Made by a program: the position numbers and the translations under genes. From assembly GCA_030673645.1 (NCBI GenBank), contig DAOVIO010000031.1:1-29077 (forward strand): 29,077 nucleotides of DNA, written 5' to 3'. Source of the DNA: JAGLSB01 sp023135955 (GTDB taxonomy: Bacteria; Bacteroidota; Bacteroidia; Bacteroidales; GCA-2748055). Below are positions 16,021-23,146 of the stretch, piece by piece. Under the pieces are notes generated by a model, which searched no databases, was not told the DNA's origin, and saw nothing but the letters and a program-made list of their open reading frames with translations. How positions within the stretch are numbered: the first letter of the stretch is position 1; every line of letters begins with the position of its first letter.

Positions 16021-16350
16021 ATTCAATATATTTTAATTTAGCGATCGCTAATTTAATAATAATATTTTAGTGGCTTGAGTTTGAAGTGCCTAAAATGTTT
16101 AAAGTTTTTTACTAATCGATGTAATCAGACTGATTAATGAAAATTATGGACAGGCTTTCAGCCTGAAGAGAAAGATCTATTTTGCTTTTGCTTGGGGCTA
16201 TGGCCTAAGATAATACAGTGTCAGTCATTCAGGCTGAAAAAACGCAATCGTCTCAAATAAGTAATCTCTTGAATTATTATTCAGGCAGAAAGTCTGGTAC
16301 ATCAAAGGAGCTGTTGTCGAAGCACGGTTGCTGAGCGGTAGCCTAAGTAA
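16021..16350. repeat. Gap with palindromic operator-like site and composite repeat copy 1
   Basis: No gene seen. TTAGCGATCGCTAA at 16038-16051 is a perfect 14-bp palindrome 17 bases before the OPT start and could be an operator. From 16149 to 16297 lie modules of the type gaCAGGCtttCAGCCTGaa (16149-16167), a degenerate CTTGGGGC...GCCTAAG (16191-16209), a diverged third module (16221-16238), TCAAATAAG-TAATCTCTTG, and TTCAGGCAGAAAGTCTGG (16280-16297). Order and spacing match 17749-17898. Confidence 0.75.
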
Positions 16351-16445
16351 GATTACTGAGCGTAGAGGAAGTACGGTTACTGAGCGTAGAGGAAGTACGG
16401 TTACTGAGCGTAGAGGAAGTACGGTTACTGAGCGTAGTCGAAGTA
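16351..16445. repeat. 24-bp tandem array reaching into the DUF4831 gene end
   Basis: Three near-identical 24-bp units (GGTTACTGAGCGTAGAGGAA plus GTAC) at 16351-16422 and a variant fourth unit at 16423-16445. On the minus strand the fourth unit supplies the last codons and the TAA of the DUF4831 gene. The 'ctgagcg-agc-gaag' core is a type of short repeat common in Bacteroidota gaps. Confidence 0.93.
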
Positions 16446-17519
16446 AACAGGAATATCCAGTAAACTACCAAACTGATAAATACTAACTCGATTTTCATAT
16501 AATACTTCATCAACTAGTTTTATTCTTAGTGAAGCTACATCGGGAATGCGGTACAAGAGTTTATTGAAATTCAATTCTGGAGAACCTGCATTTTTTGAAG
16601 GAGGAATTTCAGGGATAATGTTGAGTGGACTTAATTCAAGTGTAATATCATAGCCCCCTTTTAGATTTGATAATCCTTTTTTCGATGAAAAGGAACAGAG
16701 CCTGAAATTCTGAATCTCTTCAGATGACTCAGGACTGTATATAAAGCTCCTGGTAAATTTTTGTTTAAACACTTTCCCTGTAAACAATTCAAGATAGGCT
16801 ATTTCCATTTTATCCATCTCATTTACCATAACTTCCATAGCCCTGCCATCTGGATAATCACCGTCGATATTGGTAATTGTATAAAACTTATTCTCGCGAA
16901 TTAGAAATAGATTGCTTGCTGCTTCGGTGGCTTTTTGCTCCAAAGTTCTTACCTGTTGTGCGGTAGTTAAAACTGGTAAGCGAATAAGCATTGTATCTGT
17001 TATGATAGTTTTGTACAAAGTATCGGTAATCTCAGTAAGATTCATTTTCATTGAAAGCTCCTGAAAAGATGTCCCGGAAATATCCCTACTACTTTTTAAC
17101 GATTTAATAGAATTAATCCCTGCTTTTCCTGGTTGAAGAACAAATCCATGTTCTGCAAGACTCAGATATTTATCCCACTCCATACTTCCTTCAATTACAT
17201 TCACAGAGAAAAACATTTCAGGATCCGCTTCAGTAAAAGACTGTAGATCAACAGTATTTATTTTATATTGAAAAGAATAATCTTGAATAACATTTTCGAG
17301 CCCTAATAATCTCCGGGCATATTGTTTATACGGACCTGGTATGTACGTCTCCTTTTCAATTTCAATATCGATTCTTAATACTGTTTTTGGTAAAGAGTAA
17401 ACTATCCTTTGCTTATATTCTACCGGCTCCTCGCCTATTTTACTCAGCTGAATATTCGAGCTTGTAGAGCATGATATTACAATGGTGAAAATTAATAGGA
17501 GGATGAAGTATTTTTTCAT
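16425..17519 (-). CDS. DUF4831 family lipoprotein with repeat-derived C-terminus
   Basis: 364 residues from ATG at 17519 (MKKYFILLLIFTIVISCSTS), whose VISC lipobox predicts a lipidated envelope protein. An upstream ATG at 17591 would put 24 extra residues before the signal and is rejected. The body shows the DUF4831 pattern as I recall it: YSLPKTVLRIDIEIEKE, GPYKQYARRLLGLENVI and a late YRIPDVASLRIKL. The family is Bacteroidota-specific and has no known function. The end reads QFGSLLDIP then VYFDYAQ and stop, where YFDYAQ is encoded by the first unit of a 24-bp tandem array. So a repeat has replaced the original stop, adding or swapping a few residues; the rest looks intact. Confidence 0.82.
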   Translation of the reverse strand: MKKYFILLLIFTIVISCSTSSNIQLSKIGEEPVEYKQRIVYSLPKTVLRIDIEIEKETYIPGPYKQYARRLLGLENVIQDYSFQYKINTVDLQSFTEADPEMFFSVNVIEGSMEWDKYLSLAEHGFVLQPGKAGINSIKSLKSSRDISGTSFQELSMKMNLTEITDTLYKTIITDTMLIRLPVLTTAQQVRTLEQKATEAASNLFLIRENKFYTITNIDGDYPDGRAMEVMVNEMDKMEIAYLELFTGKVFKQKFTRSFIYSPESSEEIQNFRLCSFSSKKGLSNLKGGYDITLELSPLNIIPEIPPSKNAGSPELNFNKLLYRIPDVASLRIKLVDEVLYENRVSIYQFGSLLDIPVYFDYAQ

Positions 17520-17588
17520 TTTGAAATATTTCTTTTGAAAGGCAATTTTTATCAGATTGTAAGGATTAAAAGCTAATCTTATGATTTT

Positions 17589-17596
17589 CAAAGATA
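17589..17596 (-). promoter_or_regulatory. Candidate -7 element (TATCTTTG) for the DUF4831 gene
   Basis: TATCTTTG on the minus strand fits TAnnTTTG and lies 70 bases before the chosen ATG at 17519. It overlaps the alternative upstream ATG at 17591, which further supports the later start. No clear -33 element was found. Confidence 0.4.
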
Positions 17597-17678
17597 ATAA
17601 ATATGATTTAATGGTGCAGAAGGGGGAGGATGTATTTTAGGGATTGATGTTGGGATTTTTCTATTTAAGGTAATATGT

Positions 17679-17925
17679 GTCAGGCCTACAGCCTGAAGAA
17701 GAGCATGTGTTGCTCCATCCTGGGGCTATCGCCCCAGGTTATTGCTGTGTCAGGCCTTCAGCCTGAAAAAGAAGAATTGTATAGCATCATCTTGGAGAAA
17801 AGCCCCAAGTTATCTCTGTGTCAGGCCTTCAGCCTGAAATAGCAAAAACACGTCAAATAAATAATCTCTAGTTTTTAATTCAGGCTGAAGGCCTGACATA
17901 TTAGACCTTGGGACATCGTCCCAAG
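17679..17925. repeat. Composite palindromic repeat cluster between recN and the DUF4831 gene
   Basis: Two module types alternate. Type A (gtCAGGCcttCAGCCTGaa) is at 17679-17697, 17749-17767, 17820-17838 and inverted at 17879-17898. Type B is CCTGGGGC-tat-CGCCCCAGG at 17719-17738, a degenerate copy at 17791-17809, and CTTGGGAC-atc-GTCCCAAG at 17907-17925. Each can form a short hairpin in RNA and could end or stabilise the recN transcript. No gene is seen in 17597-18024. Confidence 0.9.
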
Positions 17926-17977
17926 TATTTATTCATTAAACAAAAGAACTTAATCGAATATCACGAACACACATTCT

Positions 17978-18012
17978 CACGTATTCACGTAATCACGAAC
18001 TCACGTCCTCAC
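17978..18012. repeat. 8-bp tandem array (CACGTAAT-like)
   Basis: Four 8-bp units (cacgtatt, cacgtaat, cacgaact, cacgtcct) and a partial unit lie just past the recN stop. Each unit differs by a few bases. Confidence 0.8.
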
Positions 18013-18024
18013 TCTCTTTCAATA

Positions 18025-19683
18025 TCACTTATTCAGAAGTAACTCCCTGGCATTTTCCATTGCAGCGCTTGTTGTTTCTTTGCCACTAAGCATTTTAGCA
18101 ATTTCAATAAGGCGCTCATCTGAAGAAAGTTCTTTGATTTTTGTCTCAGTAGTATCTTTTGTATCTTCTTTAAATACGTAAAAATGCTGATTCCCCCCTG
18201 CAGCTACCTGAGGTAGATGGGTTATAGAAAGTACCTGCCTGTCAGATGACATTTCCTGCATTATATTTGCAATACGGTGAGCAATTTCACCGGAGACTCC
18301 TGAATCAATTTCATCAAATATAATAGTTGAAAGACCCAGTGAACCTGAAATAACCGACTTAATACTAAGCATTAAGCGGGAAAGTTCACCACCCGAAGCA
18401 ATTTTTCCTATTTCTTGCAAGACCGTGTTCTTATTTGCCTTAAAATGAAATATGATATCATCAACACCATTATCTGAAAGCTCATCCTTTTTTTCATTAG
18501 CAACTAAGAATCCGGCATTTGGGATGCCAAGCTGAATTAAAAGATTGGTTATTTCATTCTGTAATAATGCAGCGTTTTTCATTCTTTTAACAGAAAGCTT
18601 ATCAGCTCTTTCAAATAGGATTTTTTCAGTTTTATTTAATTCCTTTTCGATCTCTTCCAGTTTAAATTCAAGAGACTCTAATTCAAAAATCTGATCTGAT
18701 AAATTATCCCTGAATGCGATCAATTCCTCTGAAGTTTTCAAATTGTGCTTTTGCAACAGACCGTTTAATAAATTTAGTCTTTCTTCCTTTAATTCGAGTA
18801 ATTTAGGATCATGAACAGTTTTTTCGCCGAGAGCCTCAGCTTCAGAAGCGATATCGCTTAATTCGATATGACTACTTTCAAGTCGGTTAATTAAATCTTC
18901 TGCTGGCTTATGAAAAGAAGCTGTCTTTTTTAACTCCTGCATTGCATCTCTTAGCATGCCAGAAACATTCTGCTCCCCTCCATTCAAAAGCTGCCATACA
19001 TTATACATTGTTGCTTTAATATCCTCCGCATGTTGCAACAATTCAAGCTCTTCTTCAAGTCCTTCAATTTCATTGGCAACAAGTTTAACTTTCTCTAATT
19101 CTTCATATTGGAATTTTATGAAATCAAGTTCTGATAAACTTTTATTTCTGTTCTCAACAAGGAAGTTATATTCTTTCTTCCTTTCTTTGAATTTTCTATA
19201 CTCTTCACGAAAATCTTCCGATAGTATTTGAGTACCTCCAAAAGCATCAATTACATTTATCTGGTACTGATGATTACCTAGATCAAGGTTCTCATGTTGG
19301 GAATGCACATCTATTAATAGCGGCCCCAGATCTTTCAAAATCTGTAGATTAGCCGGACTGTCATTTATAAAAGCTCTTGATTTTCCATTGTCATTAATTT
19401 CTCTCCTGATAATTAATTCAGCATCATTATCAAAATCATTTTCTCTCAAAAAATTAATAACCTGATTATCTAAATTTGTAAATATTGCTTCAACAATGCA
19501 CTTAACTCCTTTATTCTGTAATACTGTTGAATCTGCTCTTTGACCAAGAACCAAACCCATAGCTCCCAGTAAAATTGATTTTCCAGCACCTGTTTCACCA
19601 GTCATGGTTGTAAAGCCAGATTGAAAATTCATCTCCAGTTCTCTGATAATCGCGTAATTCCTGATAAAGAGTGATTTAAGCAT
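18025..19683 (-). CDS. recN: DNA repair protein RecN
   Basis: 552 residues, normal for RecN, an SMC-like ATPase acting in repair of double-strand breaks. The N-terminal head has MLKSLFIRNYAIIRELEMNF and the Walker A GETGAGKS at 29-36 followed by ILLGAMGLVLGQRAD. The middle (about 160-370) is rich in Glu, Lys and Leu with coiled-coil character. The C-terminal head has the ABC signature IASGGELSRLMLSIK, the Walker B TIIFDEIDSGVSG, and SITHLPQVAA. It is the last gene of the bamD-omega-coaBC-DUF4835-recN unit, 20 bases after the DUF4835 gene. No terminator with a T-tract follows; palindromic repeats begin about 100 bases downstream. Confidence 0.97.
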   Translation of the reverse strand: MLKSLFIRNYAIIRELEMNFQSGFTTMTGETGAGKSILLGAMGLVLGQRADSTVLQNKGVKCIVEAIFTNLDNQVINFLRENDFDNDAELIIRREINDNGKSRAFINDSPANLQILKDLGPLLIDVHSQHENLDLGNHQYQINVIDAFGGTQILSEDFREEYRKFKERKKEYNFLVENRNKSLSELDFIKFQYEELEKVKLVANEIEGLEEELELLQHAEDIKATMYNVWQLLNGGEQNVSGMLRDAMQELKKTASFHKPAEDLINRLESSHIELSDIASEAEALGEKTVHDPKLLELKEERLNLLNGLLQKHNLKTSEELIAFRDNLSDQIFELESLEFKLEEIEKELNKTEKILFERADKLSVKRMKNAALLQNEITNLLIQLGIPNAGFLVANEKKDELSDNGVDDIIFHFKANKNTVLQEIGKIASGGELSRLMLSIKSVISGSLGLSTIIFDEIDSGVSGEIAHRIANIMQEMSSDRQVLSITHLPQVAAGGNQHFYVFKEDTKDTTETKIKELSSDERLIEIAKMLSGKETTSAAMENARELLLNK

Positions 19684-19703
19684 AGGTCGGCACTTTGGCA
19701 GGA

Positions 19704-20621
19704 TTAATTAGCAGTATTTATCATAGTTTCATATTTTTTTGCATTAGCCTGATCAATCTCATTTAGTATTTCATAAGCCCTGTTTTTCTCTTCCTGAAAA
19801 GATTCTGAAAAGATACTTATCATTTCATCAGCTTTACTATCGAAAATCATATGCAAAGGCTGCATGAAAGGATCGGGCTTTTGTCGATAAACTTTTTGAA
19901 GAAGCTCCAGATTAGAGGCTATTTCTGTCCGTCCTTCTATAATCTTACCATCCATCAAATCAAGTCCTAGTCGATGATAACGATAAATAAACTCCCTGCA
20001 CAGAGAATAATCTTCATCAACATAGTCTTTCACAAGCCAGTAACGGTTTCTATGACTAGTATTATCAAAAGGTTTCCATCCTTTTTGAGGGGCATTCTGT
20101 GAATTATCAACAATTTTTTCAGCTGCCTGCCAGAATGCTGTTCCACCTTCAAATGAAAACGAATCATAATCGAGAGCTAATATTACATAAGCATAAAATG
20201 CCAGGATTGATGTCAGGTTCGAAATATGCGAATTCATATCAAACTCAAGCGGCTCAAATTCAATATAGTTGAAATGGATGTCATTATCCAGAAAATTCAA
20301 CATTGTTGTATTATAATTTGAATTAAAAACAGGACGACTGGCTTGAATCTGAAGGGTTCCACGAAATTCATCAGCAGAAATTTGATCTGTAATATTGAAC
20401 ATCATATTGCATTCAATCCTTTCCTGGGTACTAAAAACATGATTGGTCCAAACCTTATTATTCATATATTCAAAAATTGCATTTTGCAATGTTTCGAAAA
20501 CCTGTTTATTTGTTCCCTGAATCTGTTGGGATACAACTTGAACATTACAATCGAGCTCCTGTGAAAACAATTGAGAAGGTAATGTAAACGCAATAAATAA
20601 TATGATGTACTTTCTATTCAT
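19704..20621 (-). CDS. DUF4835 family exported protein
   Basis: 305 residues. MNRKYIILFIAFTLPSQLFSQ is a signal peptide, with the mature protein starting near ELDCNVQVVSQQIQGTNKQV, a start I recognise from DUF4835 proteins. Other family-like parts are RIECNMMFNITDQ, YAYVILALDYDSFSFEGG and GWKPFDNTSHRNRYWLV. The family is Bacteroidota-specific with no known biochemistry and commonly sits between coaBC and recN, as here. It starts one base after the coaBC stop and is read with it. Probably periplasmic; one N-terminal Cys and two more are present but no lipobox. Function unknown. Confidence 0.88.
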   Translation of the reverse strand: MNRKYIILFIAFTLPSQLFSQELDCNVQVVSQQIQGTNKQVFETLQNAIFEYMNNKVWTNHVFSTQERIECNMMFNITDQISADEFRGTLQIQASRPVFNSNYNTTMLNFLDNDIHFNYIEFEPLEFDMNSHISNLTSILAFYAYVILALDYDSFSFEGGTAFWQAAEKIVDNSQNAPQKGWKPFDNTSHRNRYWLVKDYVDEDYSLCREFIYRYHRLGLDLMDGKIIEGRTEIASNLELLQKVYRQKPDPFMQPLHMIFDSKADEMISIFSESFQEEKNRAYEILNEIDQANAKKYETMINTAN

Positions 20622-20622
20622 T

Positions 20623-21270
20623 TCAAACTAAAGTTATAATCTTGTTTACAATATCTCCAGCAACTTCTTTCTTCGATTTTAACTCAAAATTATCAATATT
20701 ATTGTTTTTATCAATAATCGTAATTTTATTTGTGTCGGTTCCAAAGCCTGCCCCTTCATCTTTAAGTGAGTTTAACACAATAAGATCAAGATTTTTTCTT
20801 TTCAGCTTAGATTTTGCATTATCAATTTCATTATTTGTTTCAAGCGCAAAACCAATTAATAACTGACTATCTTTTTTGATCTTTCCTAATTCTTTAGCAA
20901 TATCTCTGGTTGGCTTTAAATTTAATACCATATCCTCTTTCTCGCGCTTTATTTTACTCTTTAATGTAAATTCGGGTGAAAAATCGGCAACTGCAGCAGA
21001 TAAAATTGCAATATCAGTTGATTTAAAATGCTCCATAGAGGCTGCGAACATCTCTTCAGCAGTGTTAACGGGTATAATACGAATATTTTTATGATTAAGC
21101 GAAATACTAACTGGACCACTAACTAATATCACTTCTGCGCCCATGTTAGCACAAACCTCAGCAATAGAGTAACCCATCTTTCCTGTGGAATGATTTCCAA
21201 TGAAACGAACAGGGTCAATAGCTTCGTAAGTGGGCCCTGCTGTGATAAGAATCTTTTTAGAATTTAACTT
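20623..21270 (-). CDS. coaBC: CoaB domain of coaBC (phosphopantothenate-cysteine ligase), out of frame with CoaC
   Basis: The CoaB half joins cysteine to 4'-phosphopantothenate (CTP-dependent in most bacteria) in coenzyme A synthesis. Its frame is open from the A-tract at 21270 and reads KLNSKKILITAGPTYEAIDP, then VRFIGNHSTGKMGYSIAEV, with the nucleotide-binding ITAGPT and STGKMG motifs; later SAAVADFSPEF and KSKIKREKE (substrate-binding Lys) are present. A start at the ATG at 21177 would drop the ITAGPT motif and give only 184 residues, so that ORF alone should not work. Joined to CoaC by a -1 shift the product is about 398 residues, the usual CoaBC length. It therefore belongs to one gene that is either frameshifted, slippage-dependent, or wrongly read by one base. 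Confidence 0.85.
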   Translation of the reverse strand, partial: KLNSKKILITAGPTYEAIDPVRFIGNHSTGKMGYSIAEVCANMGAEVILVSGPVSISLNHKNIRIIPVNTAEEMFAASMEHFKSTDIAILSAAVADFSPEFTLKSKIKREKEDMVLNLKPTRDIAKELGKIKKDSQLLIGFALETNNEIDNAKSKLKRKNLDLIVLNSLKDEGAGFGTDTNKITIIDKNNNIDNFELKSKKEVAGDIVNKIITLV

Positions 21271-21818
21271 TTTTTTTTGCTTGAATGAGCAGCCAGCAGC
21301 TCAAGAATTTTTTCAGGCTCTGACATTCTTCCCTTGCCTGACAATCCACTGGCTAATTCTCCTGTCTCAGGTTCGATCAATATGTTGCCATATTCTTGAA
21401 GAATATTGACATTAATCTGGGTCGAGGGATGCTTGTACATATCCAGATCCATGGCAGGAGCAAAAAATACCGGACACTTTGCTGAAAGATATGTGGCAAC
21501 CAAAAGATTATCTGCGTTGCCATTTACCATCTTTGCCATTGTATTGGCAGTTACTGGGGAGATGATAAAATAATCGGGCCAGGATCCCATTTCAACATGT
21601 GAATTCCAACTGCTGTTATCATCTGAAAAATCACTATAAACGGGATAATCTGAAAGAACGGAAAGTGTAGTTTTGGTTACAAAATTAGAGGCATAGGGAG
21701 TTAATATAACTCTAACCTCAGCACCTTCCTTAATTAATAGACGAAGGAGGGTAACAGCTTTAAAAGCGGCGATACTTCCTGTAATTCCAAGAAGGATCTT
21801 TTTTCCTTCTAGTTGCAT
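21264..21818 (-). CDS. coaBC: CoaC domain of coaBC (phosphopantothenoylcysteine decarboxylase), frame ends after A-tract
   Basis: 184 residues as read. The CoaC half is an FMN flavoprotein that decarboxylates 4'-phosphopantothenoylcysteine. KKILLGITGSIAAFKA is the flavin-binding start, NSHVEMG carries the active-site His74, SPVTANTMAKMVNGNADNLL and CPVFFAPAMDLDMY are the substrate-binding segments. The frame runs through ten A residues at 21278-21269 (SSKKKS) and hits TAA at 21266-21264. The domain itself is complete, so it may fold and work alone. It starts 5 bases after the omega-like gene. Confidence 0.9.
   Translation of the reverse strand: MQLEGKKILLGITGSIAAFKAVTLLRLLIKEGAEVRVILTPYASNFVTKTTLSVLSDYPVYSDFSDDNSSWNSHVEMGSWPDYFIISPVTANTMAKMVNGNADNLLVATYLSAKCPVFFAPAMDLDMYKHPSTQINVNILQEYGNILIEPETGELASGLSGKGRMSEPEKILELLAAHSSKKKS
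21269..21278 (-). other. A10 homopolymer at the CoaC-CoaB junction (frameshift or slippage site)
   Basis: In the CoaC frame the tract is AGC AAA AAA AAA AGT TAA; the CoaB frame is reached by moving back one base. Eleven A residues instead of ten would give one open frame. Polymerase or ribosome slippage on such tracts is known, and single-base loss in homopolymers is also a classic sequencing error. The tract lies in the Lys-rich linker between domains, where an extra residue does little harm. Confidence 0.9.
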
Positions 21819-21823
21819 TTTTA

Positions 21824-22177
21824 TTATTTTTCTTCCTCTTTTACTTCTTCTGACTCTTGCTTTTCAGGCAAACGGAAATAGATTTTATCATCCAGGAATT
21901 CCTGGAGAGCCATTAATCCAGGCTTAGGCAGTCTTTCATAAAAACGAGAAATCTCAATTTGCTCTCTGTTCTCAAAAACTTCCTCTAAATTATCAGTATA
22001 ATACGCAAATTCTTCCAGTTTTCTACTCAATTCCTGCTTAATTTCAGCGCTAATTTGATTAGCTCTTTTTGCAGTAATTATAACAGACTCATAAATATTT
22101 TCTGTACTATGATCTAGTGTTTGAAGATCTAACGTAATAGTGCTTCCGGGAGCCGTACTTTTCTTATAATCTATCAT
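21824..22177 (-). CDS. rpoZ: Bacteroidota-type DNA-directed RNA polymerase omega-like subunit
   Basis: 117 residues starting MIDYKKSTAPGSTITLDLQT. ESVIITAKRANQISAEIKQE is the omega signature (the VxxxAKRAxxI core) that contacts the beta-prime subunit; an acidic helix and EFLDDKIYFRLPEKQESEEV follow. Annotated Bacteroidota omega proteins are longer than the E. coli one and share this form. Omega helps assemble RNA polymerase. The gene sits 10 bases after bamD and 5 bases before coaBC; a neighbouring omega and coaBC is also seen in other phyla, supporting the call. Confidence 0.88.
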   Translation of the reverse strand: MIDYKKSTAPGSTITLDLQTLDHSTENIYESVIITAKRANQISAEIKQELSRKLEEFAYYTDNLEEVFENREQIEISRFYERLPKPGLMALQEFLDDKIYFRLPEKQESEEVKEEEK

Positions 22178-22187
22178 ATATATAAAA

Positions 22188-22985
22188 TTAATTAATTTCC
22201 TGACCTAAAACATTCATCGAACTTTCATACATCTGCCGGGCTTGTTTGGCAAATTCACCAATCTCAAATTCTGCAACATAAGAATAATATTCATCAACCG
22301 CATTCTGGTATCTTTCAAGTCTCTTATCAATGACGCTATTCTCTGCAAGTAAAAAATTAGATTGGAGAATTAAAAACATTAACTCTTCCCTGTGATTGGT
22401 CTCAGGAAATTCGTTTAAACTGTTTCTAAGGGCAACAATAGCAGCTTTATATAATCCACGATCGAAATACAATCTTGCATTTAAAAAAGATTTTTCTACT
22501 ATTTTCTCTCTCATTTCAGAGATCAATCCAAGACTTTGCTCTCTCTTATCCGTACCCGGAAAATTTATCAGGTATAGAGTAAATGCACTAATAGCTTTAT
22601 AAGTATATTCCTGATCGAGACTAGGTCTGGGCGAAAGTTTATAATAGCAATATGCATTCAAGTAATTTGCTTCCTCAGAGAATTCAGAATTCTTATATGT
22701 TGTTGATAATTCACCGAAATAATGACCAGCCATAATATAATCCTTCGAATAATAATATGACATTGCTCTATAAAATTGTAAAGTATCAGCTTTAGTTGTA
22801 CCACGATAAACATTAGCTATTTGTTCAAAAATAGTGGCAGATCTGACGTAATCTTCATTCTCAAAATATTCAAAAGCCTTTTCATACTTCATGGCATAAT
22901 CTGAACTTTTAAGCAATTTCTCGTAATCACTACATGACCCCAGAGTCATTAATAAAACAAATAAATAAAATATACTCTTTTTCAT
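22188..22985 (-). CDS. bamD: Outer-membrane assembly lipoprotein BamD
   Basis: 265 residues. MKKSIFYLFVLLMTLGSC is a lipoprotein signal with an LGSC lipobox at Cys18. The rest is helical with TPR-like repeats, e.g. KAFEYFENEDYVRSATIFEQ, YYYSKDYIMAGHYFGELSTT and SEEANYLNAYCYYKLSPRPS; the S-PRPSLDQ turn is a family signature. BamD is the essential partner of BamA in inserting beta-barrel proteins in the outer membrane. It is the first gene of the five-gene minus-strand unit and has its own predicted promoter, divergent from the downstream oxoamine synthase gene. Confidence 0.92.
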   Translation of the reverse strand: MKKSIFYLFVLLMTLGSCSDYEKLLKSSDYAMKYEKAFEYFENEDYVRSATIFEQIANVYRGTTKADTLQFYRAMSYYYSKDYIMAGHYFGELSTTYKNSEFSEEANYLNAYCYYKLSPRPSLDQEYTYKAISAFTLYLINFPGTDKREQSLGLISEMREKIVEKSFLNARLYFDRGLYKAAIVALRNSLNEFPETNHREELMFLILQSNFLLAENSVIDKRLERYQNAVDEYYSYVAEFEIGEFAKQARQMYESSMNVLGQEIN

Positions 22986-23002
22986 TTTTCAAAAATGTTG
23001 TG

Positions 23003-23033
23003 CAAAATTACTATAATATAAGGAACCAGGAAA
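23003..23033 (-). promoter_or_regulatory. Predicted bamD operon promoter (TTTC-N19-TAATTTTG)
   Basis: TAATTTTG at 23010-23003 on the minus strand fits the -7 consensus; TTTC lies 19 bases upstream at 23033-23030. The leader to the bamD ATG would be only about 12-15 bases. Confidence 0.6.
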
Positions 23034-23086
23034 CTTTTAATGATATTTTTTACACTAACGAATTTCCAAATGAAAATATTACTTTA

Positions 23087-23117
23087 TTTGGCGACTCCTA
23101 AAAAAAAACTAATTTTG
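23087..23117 (+). promoter_or_regulatory. Predicted promoter (TTTG-N19-TAATTTTG) for the oxoamine synthase gene
   Basis: TTTG at 23087-23090 and TAATTTTG at 23110-23117 with a 19-base spacer match the Bacteroidota consensus exactly. Transcription should start near 23123, about 24 bases before the GTG start. Confidence 0.75.
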
Positions 23118-23146
23118 CATTCAGACTAACTTAATAAATTACAAAC

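Noticed and set aside
16041..16048. GCGATCGC as a HIP1 site of cyanobacteria
   Set aside because: It is a single copy in a clearly Bacteroidota context; the longer 14-bp palindrome is better seen as a possible operator.
16351..16445. CRISPR array
   Set aside because: The 24-bp units are directly adjacent with no spacers between them, and no cas genes are near.
17520..17591. Longer DUF4831 start at 17591
   Set aside because: It would put 24 residues ahead of a normal lipoprotein signal, and a -7 promoter element overlaps that ATG.
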